Below are positions 48,661 to 56,160 of a stretch of 56,891 nucleotides of DNA, piece by piece. The notes under the pieces were generated by a model. It saw only the letters and a program-made list of their open reading frames with translations, was not told where the DNA came from and did no database searches. Position numbers and translations under genes: made by a program. Each line of letters opens with the position of its first letter. Position 1 is the stretch's first letter. This DNA is from Candidatus Zambryskibacteria bacterium CG10_big_fil_rev_8_21_14_0_10_42_12 (GTDB taxonomy: Bacteria > Patescibacteriota > Minisyncoccia > Phycocordibacterales > 1-14-0-10-42-12): positions 1 through 56,891 of the forward strand of contig PCXL01000026.1 of the NCBI GenBank assembly GCA_002787695.1, in the 5' to 3' direction.

Positions 48661-50628
48661 TCAAAACTCGATATCAAAAATGCTTTCTATCCCCTTCTTA
48701 CGTTTGTTGTCTATGGAATCAGGTTCAGCGGCAACCGCACTATATTCGATAAGATTTTGATCGATTTCATTTATAAAAGAAGAAATATCTTTCATGTCAG
48801 TCGAACCAAAAACTCGGCGCATCATGGCATAGGTAAGATAGACTTTTTTGCGTGCCCGTGTGATTGCAACATAAAACAATCGGCGTTCTTCCTCTAGATC
48901 CTTCCCAGTATCATCTGGTCGTTTGTATGGAAACAATCCTTCTTCAAGTCCAACGATAAAGACCACATCAAACTCGAGCCCTTTGGATGCATGCACTGTC
49001 ATGAGGCGTACGCCATCTTTAGTTTCATCTAAACTATCTTGGTCTCCTTGGAGCGCAACATCCATCAGAAACGAGGAAACTGCTTCGAGAGGCGGGAGAT
49101 GATCGTATCTTTGGGCGAGTGTTGCCAGTTCGGCGACGTTCATGACACGCTCTTCTCTCTCATCGTCGTGAAGTTCTTCAAATGAATCTCTAATGCCTGA
49201 TCGTTCAAAAACAAACATGACGAGTTCTGAAACAGGCAGTGTTTCTGACTGTGTTTTTATGTCACTTAGAATTTCCCTAAAATTTTTGACGGCGTCTTGT
49301 GCTTTGCCTGCTAAATCTCCTTCATTCCCTTCGAGAACTTTGAGAAGTGTAACTTTACCAATACCACGTGCGGGAGTATTTATCGTGCGTGCGATATCGG
49401 TATTACTATCTGGATTCAGTGCAGCACGAATGTACGAGAGAACATCTTTGACTTCTTTGCGGTCAAAGAATTTTGTGCCAAGTAGTTGGTATGGAATGTG
49501 TGCAGATAAAAAGGCTTCTTCGAGTGCTCGTGATTGAAAATTAGTTCGATAGAGTACAGCGATTTCGCTCGGTCGCACACCTTCGTCAATCAGTTTCTGG
49601 CTCTCGCTTGCCACAAATTTTGCTTCTTCGCTTTCGGTATACGCGCCGTATAAATATAATTTGTCTCCTTCCGGATTTGGCGTGTCTAATTTTTTATCGA
49701 TGCGTTCCTTATTGTTTTTGATGACACTTCCTGCGGCTCCCAAAATGTTTTTTGTCGAGCGATAATTTGTTTCAAGTTTTACAATTTTTGCTTGCGGGAA
49801 ATCTCTTTCAAAATTCAAAATGTTACTGATATCTGCACCACGCCAACTATAGATGGATTGGTCCGCGTCTCCGACTGCACAGATGTGCGCCGTGTTTCCT
49901 GCGAGCAACTTTGCGATAGTGTATTGCACCGCGTTTGTGTCTTGATACTCGTCTATATGAATATGACTCCAGATTTTTTGATATTTGTTTCTGATTTCAC
50001 TGTTTGCTTCAAGAAGTGCTGCAGTTTTTAAGAGTAGGTCGTCAAAGTCGAGTGCACCTTCCTTCTCCAATATTCGTTCATATGCACCCCAGACTTCATA
50101 CACTGCTTCCATAAACTGTCTGTTATACGCATTGCCACCACCGAGTTCATCAGCAAAACGTTTTACCGAAACAGAAGCACTCTTTTTTCTTGAAAGTACT
50201 GCGAGCACTTTGTTTACGTCGAGCTGTTTTGGATCGTACCCTGTTTGACGCATCGCTTCCTTGAGTGCACGCTTGGTGTCTTCTCTGTCAAAAATAGTGA
50301 AATGTTTTGGACGATTTATTGCATCGTGTTCCGTTTGTAAAATTTTTACGCCGAGACTATGAAATGTTCCGATAAAGGGAGTATTACTGTAGTAGCGCTC
50401 CCTTTCGCCGAGCCCAAACCGCTCGTTCATCTCGCGTGCTGCTTTGTTGGTGAACGTAATCGCTAAAATATGTCGCGGATCAATCCCTGAGTGCACAATA
50501 TGCTTCATGCGGTGAATCAGTGTCTTTGTCTTCCCTGACCCCGCTCCAGCTACAACAAGAAGCGGTCCATCTATAGTGGTAACCGCTTCTTGTTGTGAGT
50601 CATTGAGTCCGTCGAGGTGTGTAAGCAT
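48661..50628 (-). CDS. UvrD/PcrA-type superfamily 1 helicase
   Basis: This 655-residue 3'-5' DNA helicase has the Q motif LNDSQQEAVTT, Walker A VVAGAGSGKTKTLIHR (about residues 26-41), motif Ia ITFTNKAAREMNER, Walker B HIDEYQDTNAVQY, motif III GDADQSIYSWRGAD, motif IV VKLETNYRST, motif V VRLMTVHASKGLEFDVVFIVGLEEG and motif VI EEERRLFYVAITRARKKVYLTYA. The C-terminal tail is short compared with UvrD of E. coli. It probably works in nucleotide excision or replication restart. Confidence 0.95.
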   Translation of the reverse strand: MLTHLDGLNDSQQEAVTTIDGPLLVVAGAGSGKTKTLIHRMKHIVHSGIDPRHILAITFTNKAAREMNERFGLGERERYYSNTPFIGTFHSLGVKILQTEHDAINRPKHFTIFDREDTKRALKEAMRQTGYDPKQLDVNKVLAVLSRKKSASVSVKRFADELGGGNAYNRQFMEAVYEVWGAYERILEKEGALDFDDLLLKTAALLEANSEIRNKYQKIWSHIHIDEYQDTNAVQYTIAKLLAGNTAHICAVGDADQSIYSWRGADISNILNFERDFPQAKIVKLETNYRSTKNILGAAGSVIKNNKERIDKKLDTPNPEGDKLYLYGAYTESEEAKFVASESQKLIDEGVRPSEIAVLYRTNFQSRALEEAFLSAHIPYQLLGTKFFDRKEVKDVLSYIRAALNPDSNTDIARTINTPARGIGKVTLLKVLEGNEGDLAGKAQDAVKNFREILSDIKTQSETLPVSELVMFVFERSGIRDSFEELHDDEREERVMNVAELATLAQRYDHLPPLEAVSSFLMDVALQGDQDSLDETKDGVRLMTVHASKGLEFDVVFIVGLEEGLFPYKRPDDTGKDLEEERRLFYVAITRARKKVYLTYAMMRRVFGSTDMKDISSFINEIDQNLIEYSAVAAEPDSIDNKRKKGIESIFDIEF

Positions 50629-50642
50629 CAGGTAGATACTAT

Positions 50643-50688
50643 AGCAAATTAGGTACTAGGTATCAGGTTTTAGGTTGTAGGAATTCAT
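50643..50688. repeat. degenerate short-word repeat (TAGGTTGTAGG family)
   Basis: Units such as TTAGGTACTAGGTATCAGG and TTAGGTTGTAGG are inverse to the CTACAACCTA words at 18286-18325. Confidence 0.65.
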
Positions 50689-50697
50689 AAAACAGAA

Positions 50698-50730
50698 GAC
50701 CGCCCACGAGGAACGATCTCCTTGGGACGG
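50698..50730 (-). terminator. probable terminator of the small gene at 50731
   Basis: On the minus strand ACCGTCC pairs with GGGCGGT across an imperfect stem and is followed by CTTCTGTTTTA. Confidence 0.5.
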
Positions 50731-50913
50731 TTACAGGACGAGTTCTTTGTAGATGACTCGCGTGAATCTCGAGTGCATTGGCTGCATGAAGCTCATGACA
50801 TTCTCGGCAGAGATGTTTCGTGCGCGAAGTTCGTAGTTGATTTTCTCCGCAAATTCCTCTGGTTCGAGCATCTCATCATCGAGTTCGAAGCATTTGATCT
50901 GAAATTTTCTCAC
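50731..50913 (-). CDS. small hypothetical protein (SD-led)
   Basis: This 60-residue acidic/helical protein (MRKFQIKCFELDDEMLEPEE, then KINYELRARNISAENVMSFMQPMHSRFTRVIYKELVL) has no known family. The GTG start is fixed by AGGAG about 7 nt upstream. It has its own -35/-10 promoter and a downstream hairpin, like the other SD-led orphan genes in this window. Confidence 0.65.
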   Translation of the reverse strand: MRKFQIKCFELDDEMLEPEEFAEKINYELRARNISAENVMSFMQPMHSRFTRVIYKELVL

Positions 50914-50933
50914 GAGTTGATCTCCTGGATGAC

Positions 50934-50962
50934 TTTACACATTATTTAAAATAATTTGTCAA
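50934..50962 (-). promoter_or_regulatory. promoter for the small gene at 50731
   Basis: On the minus strand TTGACA (50957-50962) and TGTAAA (50934-50939) are 17 bp apart; the leader is about 15-20 nt with an AGGAG site. Confidence 0.55.
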
Positions 50963-51008
50963 TGATTTTTACCCGAAAAATCACACCATTACTTATGCAC
51001 ACTGTCGC

Positions 51009-51036
51009 TTGACCATTCATCCTATCTTTATATAAT
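51009..51036 (+). promoter_or_regulatory. promoter for the LysM/M23 gene
   Basis: TTGACC (51009-51014) and TATAAT (51031-51036) are 16 bp apart. The start site falls at or just after the ATG of the 15-codon leader frame at 51041. Confidence 0.7.
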
Positions 51037-51040
51037 GGAC

Positions 51041-51088
51041 ATGACTGATATTGAGGCACCATTCCATGGCTTAACAAAGCCATTTTGA
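51041..51088 (+). CDS. 15-residue leader peptide before the LysM/M23 gene
   Basis: ATG 51041 lies 4 nt after TATAAT and opens a frame of 15 codons (MTDIEAPFHGLTKPF) ending in TGA at 51086-51088, one base before the TTG start of the next gene. A 6-bp stem (ATGGCT/AGCCAT) falls near its end. The layout suggests re-initiation or attenuation-like control, but a true product is unproven. Confidence 0.35.
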   Translation: MTDIEAPFHGLTKPF

Positions 51089-51089
51089 T

Positions 51090-52184
51090 TTGGATGGATA
51101 CACGGAATTATCATATAACTTTAGGCTTATTTTATTACCGTTTTCACGCGATAACGGCACTCGGGCGAAACAAAAACCTCATACATTCAAACGAAGTCTT
51201 AAAATGACTTTGTTTCTAGCGGTTTTTGTGGTGATTCCAGCCGCATTCATTCTCCCTAACCATGCATTTGCAGGTATTTTTTCCGTTTTCAAGGATTTAT
51301 TTGCTGCCGATAAAGCCCAATTGACGTATACAGCAAACTCTCAAACACTGGCACTTCTCGAGCCGGCTAAAACAGCGACACCCGCAACAGGCGGTGCAGA
51401 AGTTTCTATTCTAGAAGGTTCGGCACTTGACCCCGACACGTCATATGGCGGTGAGGGCGAAGCATTTAAACCTAAAAATGATGAAATCAGCATTTATGTC
51501 GTGCGCGAAGGCGACACACTCTCAGATATTGCAGACATGTTTGAAGTTTCCGCACAGACTATCATGTGGGCAAATGATATGTCTTCAAAGACAGTAAAAC
51601 CAGGACAGACGCTCGTGATCCTTCCTGTTTCGGGTGTGCGTCATACGGTAGCCAAGGGTGATACGATCAGCACGATTGCCAAGAAATACAAAGGAGATGC
51701 GGAAGAGATTGCAGACTTTAACCATATGGATCTTGGAGCGACGCTCGCCATCGGTGCACAGATCATCATTCCTGACGGAGAAATCACTGCGGGCGCTGTA
51801 GCAAAAAGTTCTGGCGGTAGCTCTGCTTCAAAGCCAACATATAGTGGCTACTTTGCTCGTCCACTCTCCGGTGGACGTAAAACACAAGGTATTCACGGAT
51901 TCAATGCGGTTGATATTGCTGCTCCAACAGGTACGGCCGTGTACGCGTCCGCAGGCGGTCGCGTGATTGTTGCGCGAAGTAGTGGTTGGAATGGTGGATA
52001 TGGTGCATACGTAGTTATTGCGCATGACAATGGTACGCAGACACTCTACGCTCACCTCTCAGAAGTATATGTGAGTGGTGGCGCAGTTTCTCAAGGAGAG
52101 ACAATCGGTGCGGTTGGTAACACAGGCAAATCAACAGGGGCACACCTTCACTTTGAAGTGCGTGGTGCAACAAACCCATTTTAA
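51090..52184 (+). CDS. secreted LysM-M23 endopeptidase
   Basis: This is a cell-wall hydrolase of up to 364 residues. A transmembrane or signal helix (TLFLAVFVVIPAAFILPNHAFA, about 40-61) is followed by two LysM domains (ISIYVVREGDTLSDIADMFEVSAQTIMWAND and RHTVAKGDTISTIAKKYKGDAEEIADFN) and a peptidase M23 domain with IHGFNAVDIAAPTGTAVYA and the zinc-site ending HLHFEVRG. It probably cuts cross-links in peptidoglycan. The start is uncertain: TTG 51090 follows the leader peptide, while ATG 51204 lies directly before the signal helix. Confidence 0.88.
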   Translation: MDGYTELSYNFRLILLPFSRDNGTRAKQKPHTFKRSLKMTLFLAVFVVIPAAFILPNHAFAGIFSVFKDLFAADKAQLTYTANSQTLALLEPAKTATPATGGAEVSILEGSALDPDTSYGGEGEAFKPKNDEISIYVVREGDTLSDIADMFEVSAQTIMWANDMSSKTVKPGQTLVILPVSGVRHTVAKGDTISTIAKKYKGDAEEIADFNHMDLGATLAIGAQIIIPDGEITAGAVAKSSGGSSASKPTYSGYFARPLSGGRKTQGIHGFNAVDIAAPTGTAVYASAGGRVIVARSSGWNGGYGAYVVIAHDNGTQTLYAHLSEVYVSGGAVSQGETIGAVGNTGKSTGAHLHFEVRGATNPF

Positions 52185-52186
52185 TA

Positions 52187-52321
52187 CAGTAATTAGTAAC
52201 TAGTACTTGGTACGTAGACAGGCGCGCACTCTCCGGGTGCGCGCCTGCTCTATCTACCTGCCTGCCATCGCTATGCTCAGGCATTAGCAGGCAGGCTAGT
52301 TACTAAGTACTAGCCACTGAA
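52187..52321. repeat. inverted degenerate repeats enclosing two hairpins
   Basis: TAGTAACTAGTACTTGG words at about 52195-52213 recur inverted as CTAGTTACTAAGTACTAG at 52296-52315. Between them lie an 11-bp perfect stem (52219-52229 with 52237-52247) and a 9-bp stem (52257-52265 with 52287-52295). Confidence 0.65.
52219..52247 (+). terminator. GC-rich hairpin after the LysM/M23 gene
   Basis: A perfect 11-bp stem with a 7-nt loop lies 35 nt after the stop. The T-tract is weak (CTCTATCTA), so termination efficiency is uncertain. Confidence 0.6.
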
Positions 52322-53842
52322 TCACTTATCAATCTTTGGTCTGTATTGGAGTGCCTCAAGCATGTGGTGTTCCGTAATGCGTTCACTCCCCTCCATGTCT
52401 GCAATCGTGCATGCGACTTTGATGGTTCGGTGATAACTTCGTGCGGAAATCCCCAAAGTTTTTGCGGCGGTATTTAAAATTTCTTTTTCTTTTTCTCCGA
52501 GAGTTATTTTAGTAATAATGTCTTGCGCCGAGAGTTCACTGTTGAGCTTCCCTTCGGTGCGGGCATATTGTTTTTCACGTGCACTGATAATTTGCTTTTG
52601 CACCTCTGTACTCTCTTCCAGATTATCTACTGCATCAAGTAACACCTCATGTTTAACTGGTCCGACTTCAACCCACATATCGATGCGATCCATAATAGGA
52701 CCAGAGATTTTCTTACGATATCTTTCGATACTTGCGGCACTACAGACACATGATTTGCCCTTGAAACCATAATAACCGCATGGACATGGATTCATGGAGG
52801 CAACCAAAATAATATCTGCAGGAAATAAGGCCGAACCTTTGGCACGAGAGACAGAAACAACACGGTCTTCAAGCGGTTGACGCAGCGCCTCAATAACACG
52901 TCTATCAAATTCTGGAAATTCGTCTAAGAAAAGTACACCTTTGTGGGCCAATGTTATTTCTCCCGGACGAGGTGTTGCTCCGCCACCTATGAGTGCAACG
53001 TGAGATGCGCTATGGTGAGGAGAACGAAACGGCGCATCCTGTTTGATGTAAGTTTCTTTTAGGAGTCCGGCAACGGAATAAATACTGGTTACCTCCAAGG
53101 CGTCATCAAAAGAGAGTGGCGGCATTAGGTCGCGCAGTGCTCTGGCAAGCATTGTCTTTCCTGTTCCCGGAGGGCCAAAAAATGCAATGTTGTGTTTACC
53201 GGATGCCGCGATTGCGAGCGCTCGTTTAGCGGATTCCTGTCCTTTGATATAAGCAAGACTGTTCGTACGAACCTCCGATGTCGCTGGTTTTTCATGGGGA
53301 GTTGGTTCGATTTTTTTTCCTGGCTTTCCCTCAAGATGTTCCACAAGTTGTTTCAAGTTTTTGACTCCAAAAATAGTGATACCGTGAACGAGAGAGGCTT
53401 CTTTTTTATTTGCATACGGGATGTATATTTCTTTAAAACCCTCACGTGCTGCTTTGAGTGTGATTGGTAGTATACCTTTAACGCTTTTAACTTCGCCATC
53501 AAGAGAAAGCTCTCCAACAAAAATCTTATCGTCAGTGATGGTATGAACAAGACCTTGTGCTTTGAGATAGCCAAGTGCCATGCCGAGATCAAAAAATGAC
53601 CCCTCTTTCTTAATATCAGCAGGGGCAAGCGACATGACTATTTTTTTGTTCTGGCTTTTAGGTGAATCAAACCCAGAATTTTTTATCGCCGCAGATATGC
53701 GATCGCGAGCTTCTTCTACTGATTTATCTGGAAGACCAACGATCGAAAACTGGTGAAGACCATTTGAAAGATCGGTTTCAATAGAGATAATTTCCGCGTC
53801 CAAGACATGTGTTTGGGCGCTCATTGTTTTAGAGAAGCTCAT
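52322..53842 (-). CDS. ComM/YifB-family AAA+ ATPase (Mg chelatase-like)
   Basis: This 506-residue protein has an N-terminal domain with HQFSIVGLPDKSVEEARDRISAAIKNSGF and a KKIVMSLAPADIKKEGSFFDLGMALGYL segment. The ATPase domain has Walker A IAFFGPPGTGKTMLARAL (about residues 212-229), FRSPHHSASHVALIGGG, VLFLDEFPEFDRRVIEALRQPLEDR and a Cys cluster (NPCPCGYYGFKGKSCVCS). In transformable bacteria ComM drives branch migration during recombination of taken-up DNA, which fits the pilus and secretion genes here. Confidence 0.94.
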   Translation of the reverse strand: MSFSKTMSAQTHVLDAEIISIETDLSNGLHQFSIVGLPDKSVEEARDRISAAIKNSGFDSPKSQNKKIVMSLAPADIKKEGSFFDLGMALGYLKAQGLVHTITDDKIFVGELSLDGEVKSVKGILPITLKAAREGFKEIYIPYANKKEASLVHGITIFGVKNLKQLVEHLEGKPGKKIEPTPHEKPATSEVRTNSLAYIKGQESAKRALAIAASGKHNIAFFGPPGTGKTMLARALRDLMPPLSFDDALEVTSIYSVAGLLKETYIKQDAPFRSPHHSASHVALIGGGATPRPGEITLAHKGVLFLDEFPEFDRRVIEALRQPLEDRVVSVSRAKGSALFPADIILVASMNPCPCGYYGFKGKSCVCSAASIERYRKKISGPIMDRIDMWVEVGPVKHEVLLDAVDNLEESTEVQKQIISAREKQYARTEGKLNSELSAQDIITKITLGEKEKEILNTAAKTLGISARSYHRTIKVACTIADMEGSERITEHHMLEALQYRPKIDK

Positions 53843-53853
53843 AAGGGTTTCTG

Positions 53854-54222
53854 CTAGTCTTCCATGTGTGCCTTGCAGGTTTCTGCTGCTGGGTTTGCAT
53901 CAAGCCGGTCTGTTTCAATCGGTTCGTTCGATACGATGCAATATCCATATGTTCCAGCATCAATTCGTTCTAACGCATTGTTTACATGTTCAAGGCGAGT
54001 TTCAAGATTGCCAACAATGGCCGTGTTGTTCTCGAGTTCTTCAATGTTGTCTGCTCTATCAATAGGATCTGTTTCACCTCTGTTTACATCAGGAGATGTT
54101 GCTTCCCAGTCGTCAGGATTTTGCTCATTTTTCTGACCAATTTCAGAAAGTTCTGCTTCTAGGGCAGCTTTTTCGACAAGGAGTTTTTCCTTGTATGTAG
54201 CAATATCTATATCTGTTCTCAT
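53854..54222 (-). CDS. TraR/DksA-family protein with degenerate zinc finger
   Basis: In this 122-residue protein the N-terminal coiled coil (YKEKLLVEKAALEAELSEIG) and an acidic segment around DPIDRADNIEELENNTAIV precede the DksA-type C-terminal motif ERIDAGTYGYCIVSNEPIETDRLDANPAAETCKAH. The first Cys pair is reduced to one Cys (YGYC-IVS) and the last pair is C-x-x-H, so zinc binding may be weak or absent. DksA relatives modulate RNA polymerase. Its ATG is the last base triplet of the structured element at 54220-54337. Confidence 0.85.
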   Translation of the reverse strand: MRTDIDIATYKEKLLVEKAALEAELSEIGQKNEQNPDDWEATSPDVNRGETDPIDRADNIEELENNTAIVGNLETRLEHVNNALERIDAGTYGYCIVSNEPIETDRLDANPAAETCKAHMED

Positions 54223-54337
54223 CCCGTTAGAGGCAGGTCGCGGTTAAGCAAGCTGCATGATTATATTATAAATAGCCTCGGTGCTTTAATCGTATATGTA
54301 TATTTCATGGATCCCGTGACCGCGGCCTCTAACGGGA
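54220..54337 (-). promoter_or_regulatory. structured 5' UTR element ending on the traR/dksA-like ATG (copy 2)
   Basis: On the minus strand a 13-bp outer stem (54325-54337 with 54222-54234) is stacked on a 6-bp inner stem (54319-54324 with 54239-54244), with the 4-nt bulge ACCT (complement of 54235-54238) on the 3' side. Relative to copy 1 at 10235, two adjacent A-T pairs of the outer stem are G-C pairs, a compensatory change. The start codon begins at the end of the stem. The loop again holds a micro-ORF beginning ATGAAATAT. Confidence 0.65.
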
Positions 54338-54565
54338 CTCATCCCCCTATTCTTCCAGAAGGAGGGGTGGAAGTCAAAGTACGAGCCTGCTCACGATCTC
54401 GGCGCAAAAGAGCATCCATGTTCTCGCTTATTCGCTACGACGGCAAAATTTCTGCAAAAAATCTTCGCTTCGTTCTCATCATATCTCGATATGGTTCGAC
54501 CTCCAGCTTGCTTTTTTTCTAGAAATTATGTTGTCGTATTCGAATACGAGATCGTGAGTAGACTC
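54338..54565. other. gene-free stretch holding the second 189-bp inverted-repeat element
   Basis: No credible gene. It starts with a CCCCCT/AGGAGGGG-like hairpin at about 54345-54368 and is otherwise filled by the family E element at 54380-54568. Confidence 0.6.
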
Positions 54566-54568
54566 TTA
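54380..54568. repeat. 189-bp element with terminal inverted repeats (family E, copy 2)
   Basis: The 21-nt ends (54380-54400 and 54548-54568) are inverted with three mismatches. Internal marks are GCTTCG at offset 87, a CATATC/GATATG hairpin at 54480-54493, TCCAGCTTG at offset 122 and TTCGAA near the right end. The right end runs into the last codon of the gene at 54566. See copy 1 at 20642. Confidence 0.65.
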
Positions 54569-56122
54569 CCGAACGCTTCTGTTCGCAAAGATATTGTTGG
54601 CTACGGCGGCAAAAGTTGTCTCATCTTCCGCTAGTAAGAATGTATTTTGGTCAATAAAACCGTAGACAATATATGCCTCGCCATTTGTATTGACGAGTTT
54701 CCGCACATCTTTGTTACCAATGATGTCGTCTAGGTAGCCGTAGAAAATACCGCTCACCTCCTTTGCGAAGAGGTCTTGCATATCTTCGTACATCACCTTC
54801 TCCCATGACAGAGCGCCTGAAAATGCTTGGCCAAACGAGGAAACAGAAAATGTCATGTAAAAGCGCGGTTCAGTGTCGTGTCTGTAATATCCTAGAGAAA
54901 CCGGATTTTTTGTAATGCGAGCAAACACATCAGGAATACGTGGAGACAGTGTGGTAAGGAGGCTCTGAAGCGAAACATCTTGTACATGACCAAACCAAAC
55001 GGAGCCTGCGGTGGGTTGAAGTGCATTTCTACCTTCTTGGATTGCGGCGACAAGAACAGCTCTGTTGGTGAAGGAGATGTCGCCGTAAGAATTGTATCTC
55101 ACGGCCGCATCGGGCTGTGCGACAGGGATTTGTTTATCCTGGACTTCTTTAACGATAAATACACTGTATAGTCCGAATCCACCAAGTCCTATGAGTGTGA
55201 TACTCACTATGACAAGGATTATATTTCTAAAAATAGGAATAGAAGCAGCCTGGCTTACGGGTATCGCTTCTTCTTGAGATATATACGATGCGCGCATGCT
55301 ACCTGTGTTTGGTGCAGGAGGTCGATATTGTGTTACTGGTCTGTATGCGGGTTGTGGTTGTGGTTTGGGTACGACAGGTTGTGGCGCTGGTGGGACATAA
55401 GGTTTTTGTGGTTGTAGGTGTGATTCTGGTGCAAATATTGATTTTTGTGGCAGTGGCTGTGTTGGTCGGTATGATCTGATGTGTGCCTCTGTGAGAGTGG
55501 AGACAGGTTTTACTGGTATTTTGTGTGGTTCCACAGTTTTCGGTTTGGTCACGGGTTCTTCCTGTTCCCTCTTTTTGTGTGCAGCAAGAGCAATTGATGT
55601 TACGGATTCATGTTGTGAACCAACGGCACGAGCCATATCACTCTGTAATGTTCGGAGTGTCCTCAGTTTCGGATGCGGAACATACTTTTCTTCTTGTATA
55701 TTTTTATGTTGTGTGTGTGACGTGTGCCGTTGATCATTGAGTGGAGGCATATCATCCGTATTCATTGAATGAGTCGGACTGATTGTTTCTAGTTCTTTCT
55801 GTGCTGGTTTGCCTGCATGTTCTTCTGTCATATTCTCCGCAAATGGTGATATGCGAACATCTCCTGATTCTACGTCAGATGGTTCGGGAGTCACTGCGAT
55901 ACGGGCCGTATGTTCTATGTGTGGCACAGTGCCTGCTCGATATGCTTGCGTCCGTTCGTCATGAAGAGCTTGAGAAAGTTCGTCTTGAGCAGAGCGTTGT
56001 GCCGCTTCCATTTTATCTAACTCCTCATGAAGTGTGGGTTTTGTATCATACGGAGAAGCACCACGTGGGCCGTTACCTTGTGGTGCTTCGTTCGTATAAT
56101 TAGTTTTATCTCCGTTGTACAT
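54566..56122 (-). CDS. membrane protein with long proline-rich cytoplasmic region
   Basis: In this 518-residue protein, residues 1-300 are disordered and rich in Pro, Gln, Thr and His (repeats such as PKPQPQPAYRPVTQYRPPAP). One transmembrane helix follows (IILVIVSITLIGLGGFGLYSVFIV, about 301-325), then an outer domain of about 190 residues with VLVAAIQEGRNALQPTAGSVWF and an alternating strand pattern. No family is recognised. The architecture resembles sensor or scaffold proteins of CPR cell surfaces. GATATA lies 7 nt before the ATG. Confidence 0.72.
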   Translation of the reverse strand: MYNGDKTNYTNEAPQGNGPRGASPYDTKPTLHEELDKMEAAQRSAQDELSQALHDERTQAYRAGTVPHIEHTARIAVTPEPSDVESGDVRISPFAENMTEEHAGKPAQKELETISPTHSMNTDDMPPLNDQRHTSHTQHKNIQEEKYVPHPKLRTLRTLQSDMARAVGSQHESVTSIALAAHKKREQEEPVTKPKTVEPHKIPVKPVSTLTEAHIRSYRPTQPLPQKSIFAPESHLQPQKPYVPPAPQPVVPKPQPQPAYRPVTQYRPPAPNTGSMRASYISQEEAIPVSQAASIPIFRNIILVIVSITLIGLGGFGLYSVFIVKEVQDKQIPVAQPDAAVRYNSYGDISFTNRAVLVAAIQEGRNALQPTAGSVWFGHVQDVSLQSLLTTLSPRIPDVFARITKNPVSLGYYRHDTEPRFYMTFSVSSFGQAFSGALSWEKVMYEDMQDLFAKEVSGIFYGYLDDIIGNKDVRKLVNTNGEAYIVYGFIDQNTFLLAEDETTFAAVANNIFANRSVR

Positions 56123-56160
56123 TGTGGCTTATATCGCACACGTGCATGGAGGACGGTTTG

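Noticed and set aside
48549-48752. 67-codon plus-strand frame starting in the 30-bp palindrome
   Set aside because: It overlaps the end of the helicase gene in antisense and has no start signal.
54307-54522. 71-codon plus-strand frame starting MDPVTAASNG
   Set aside because: It begins inside the structured element before the TraR/DksA gene and continues through the 189-bp repeat element.
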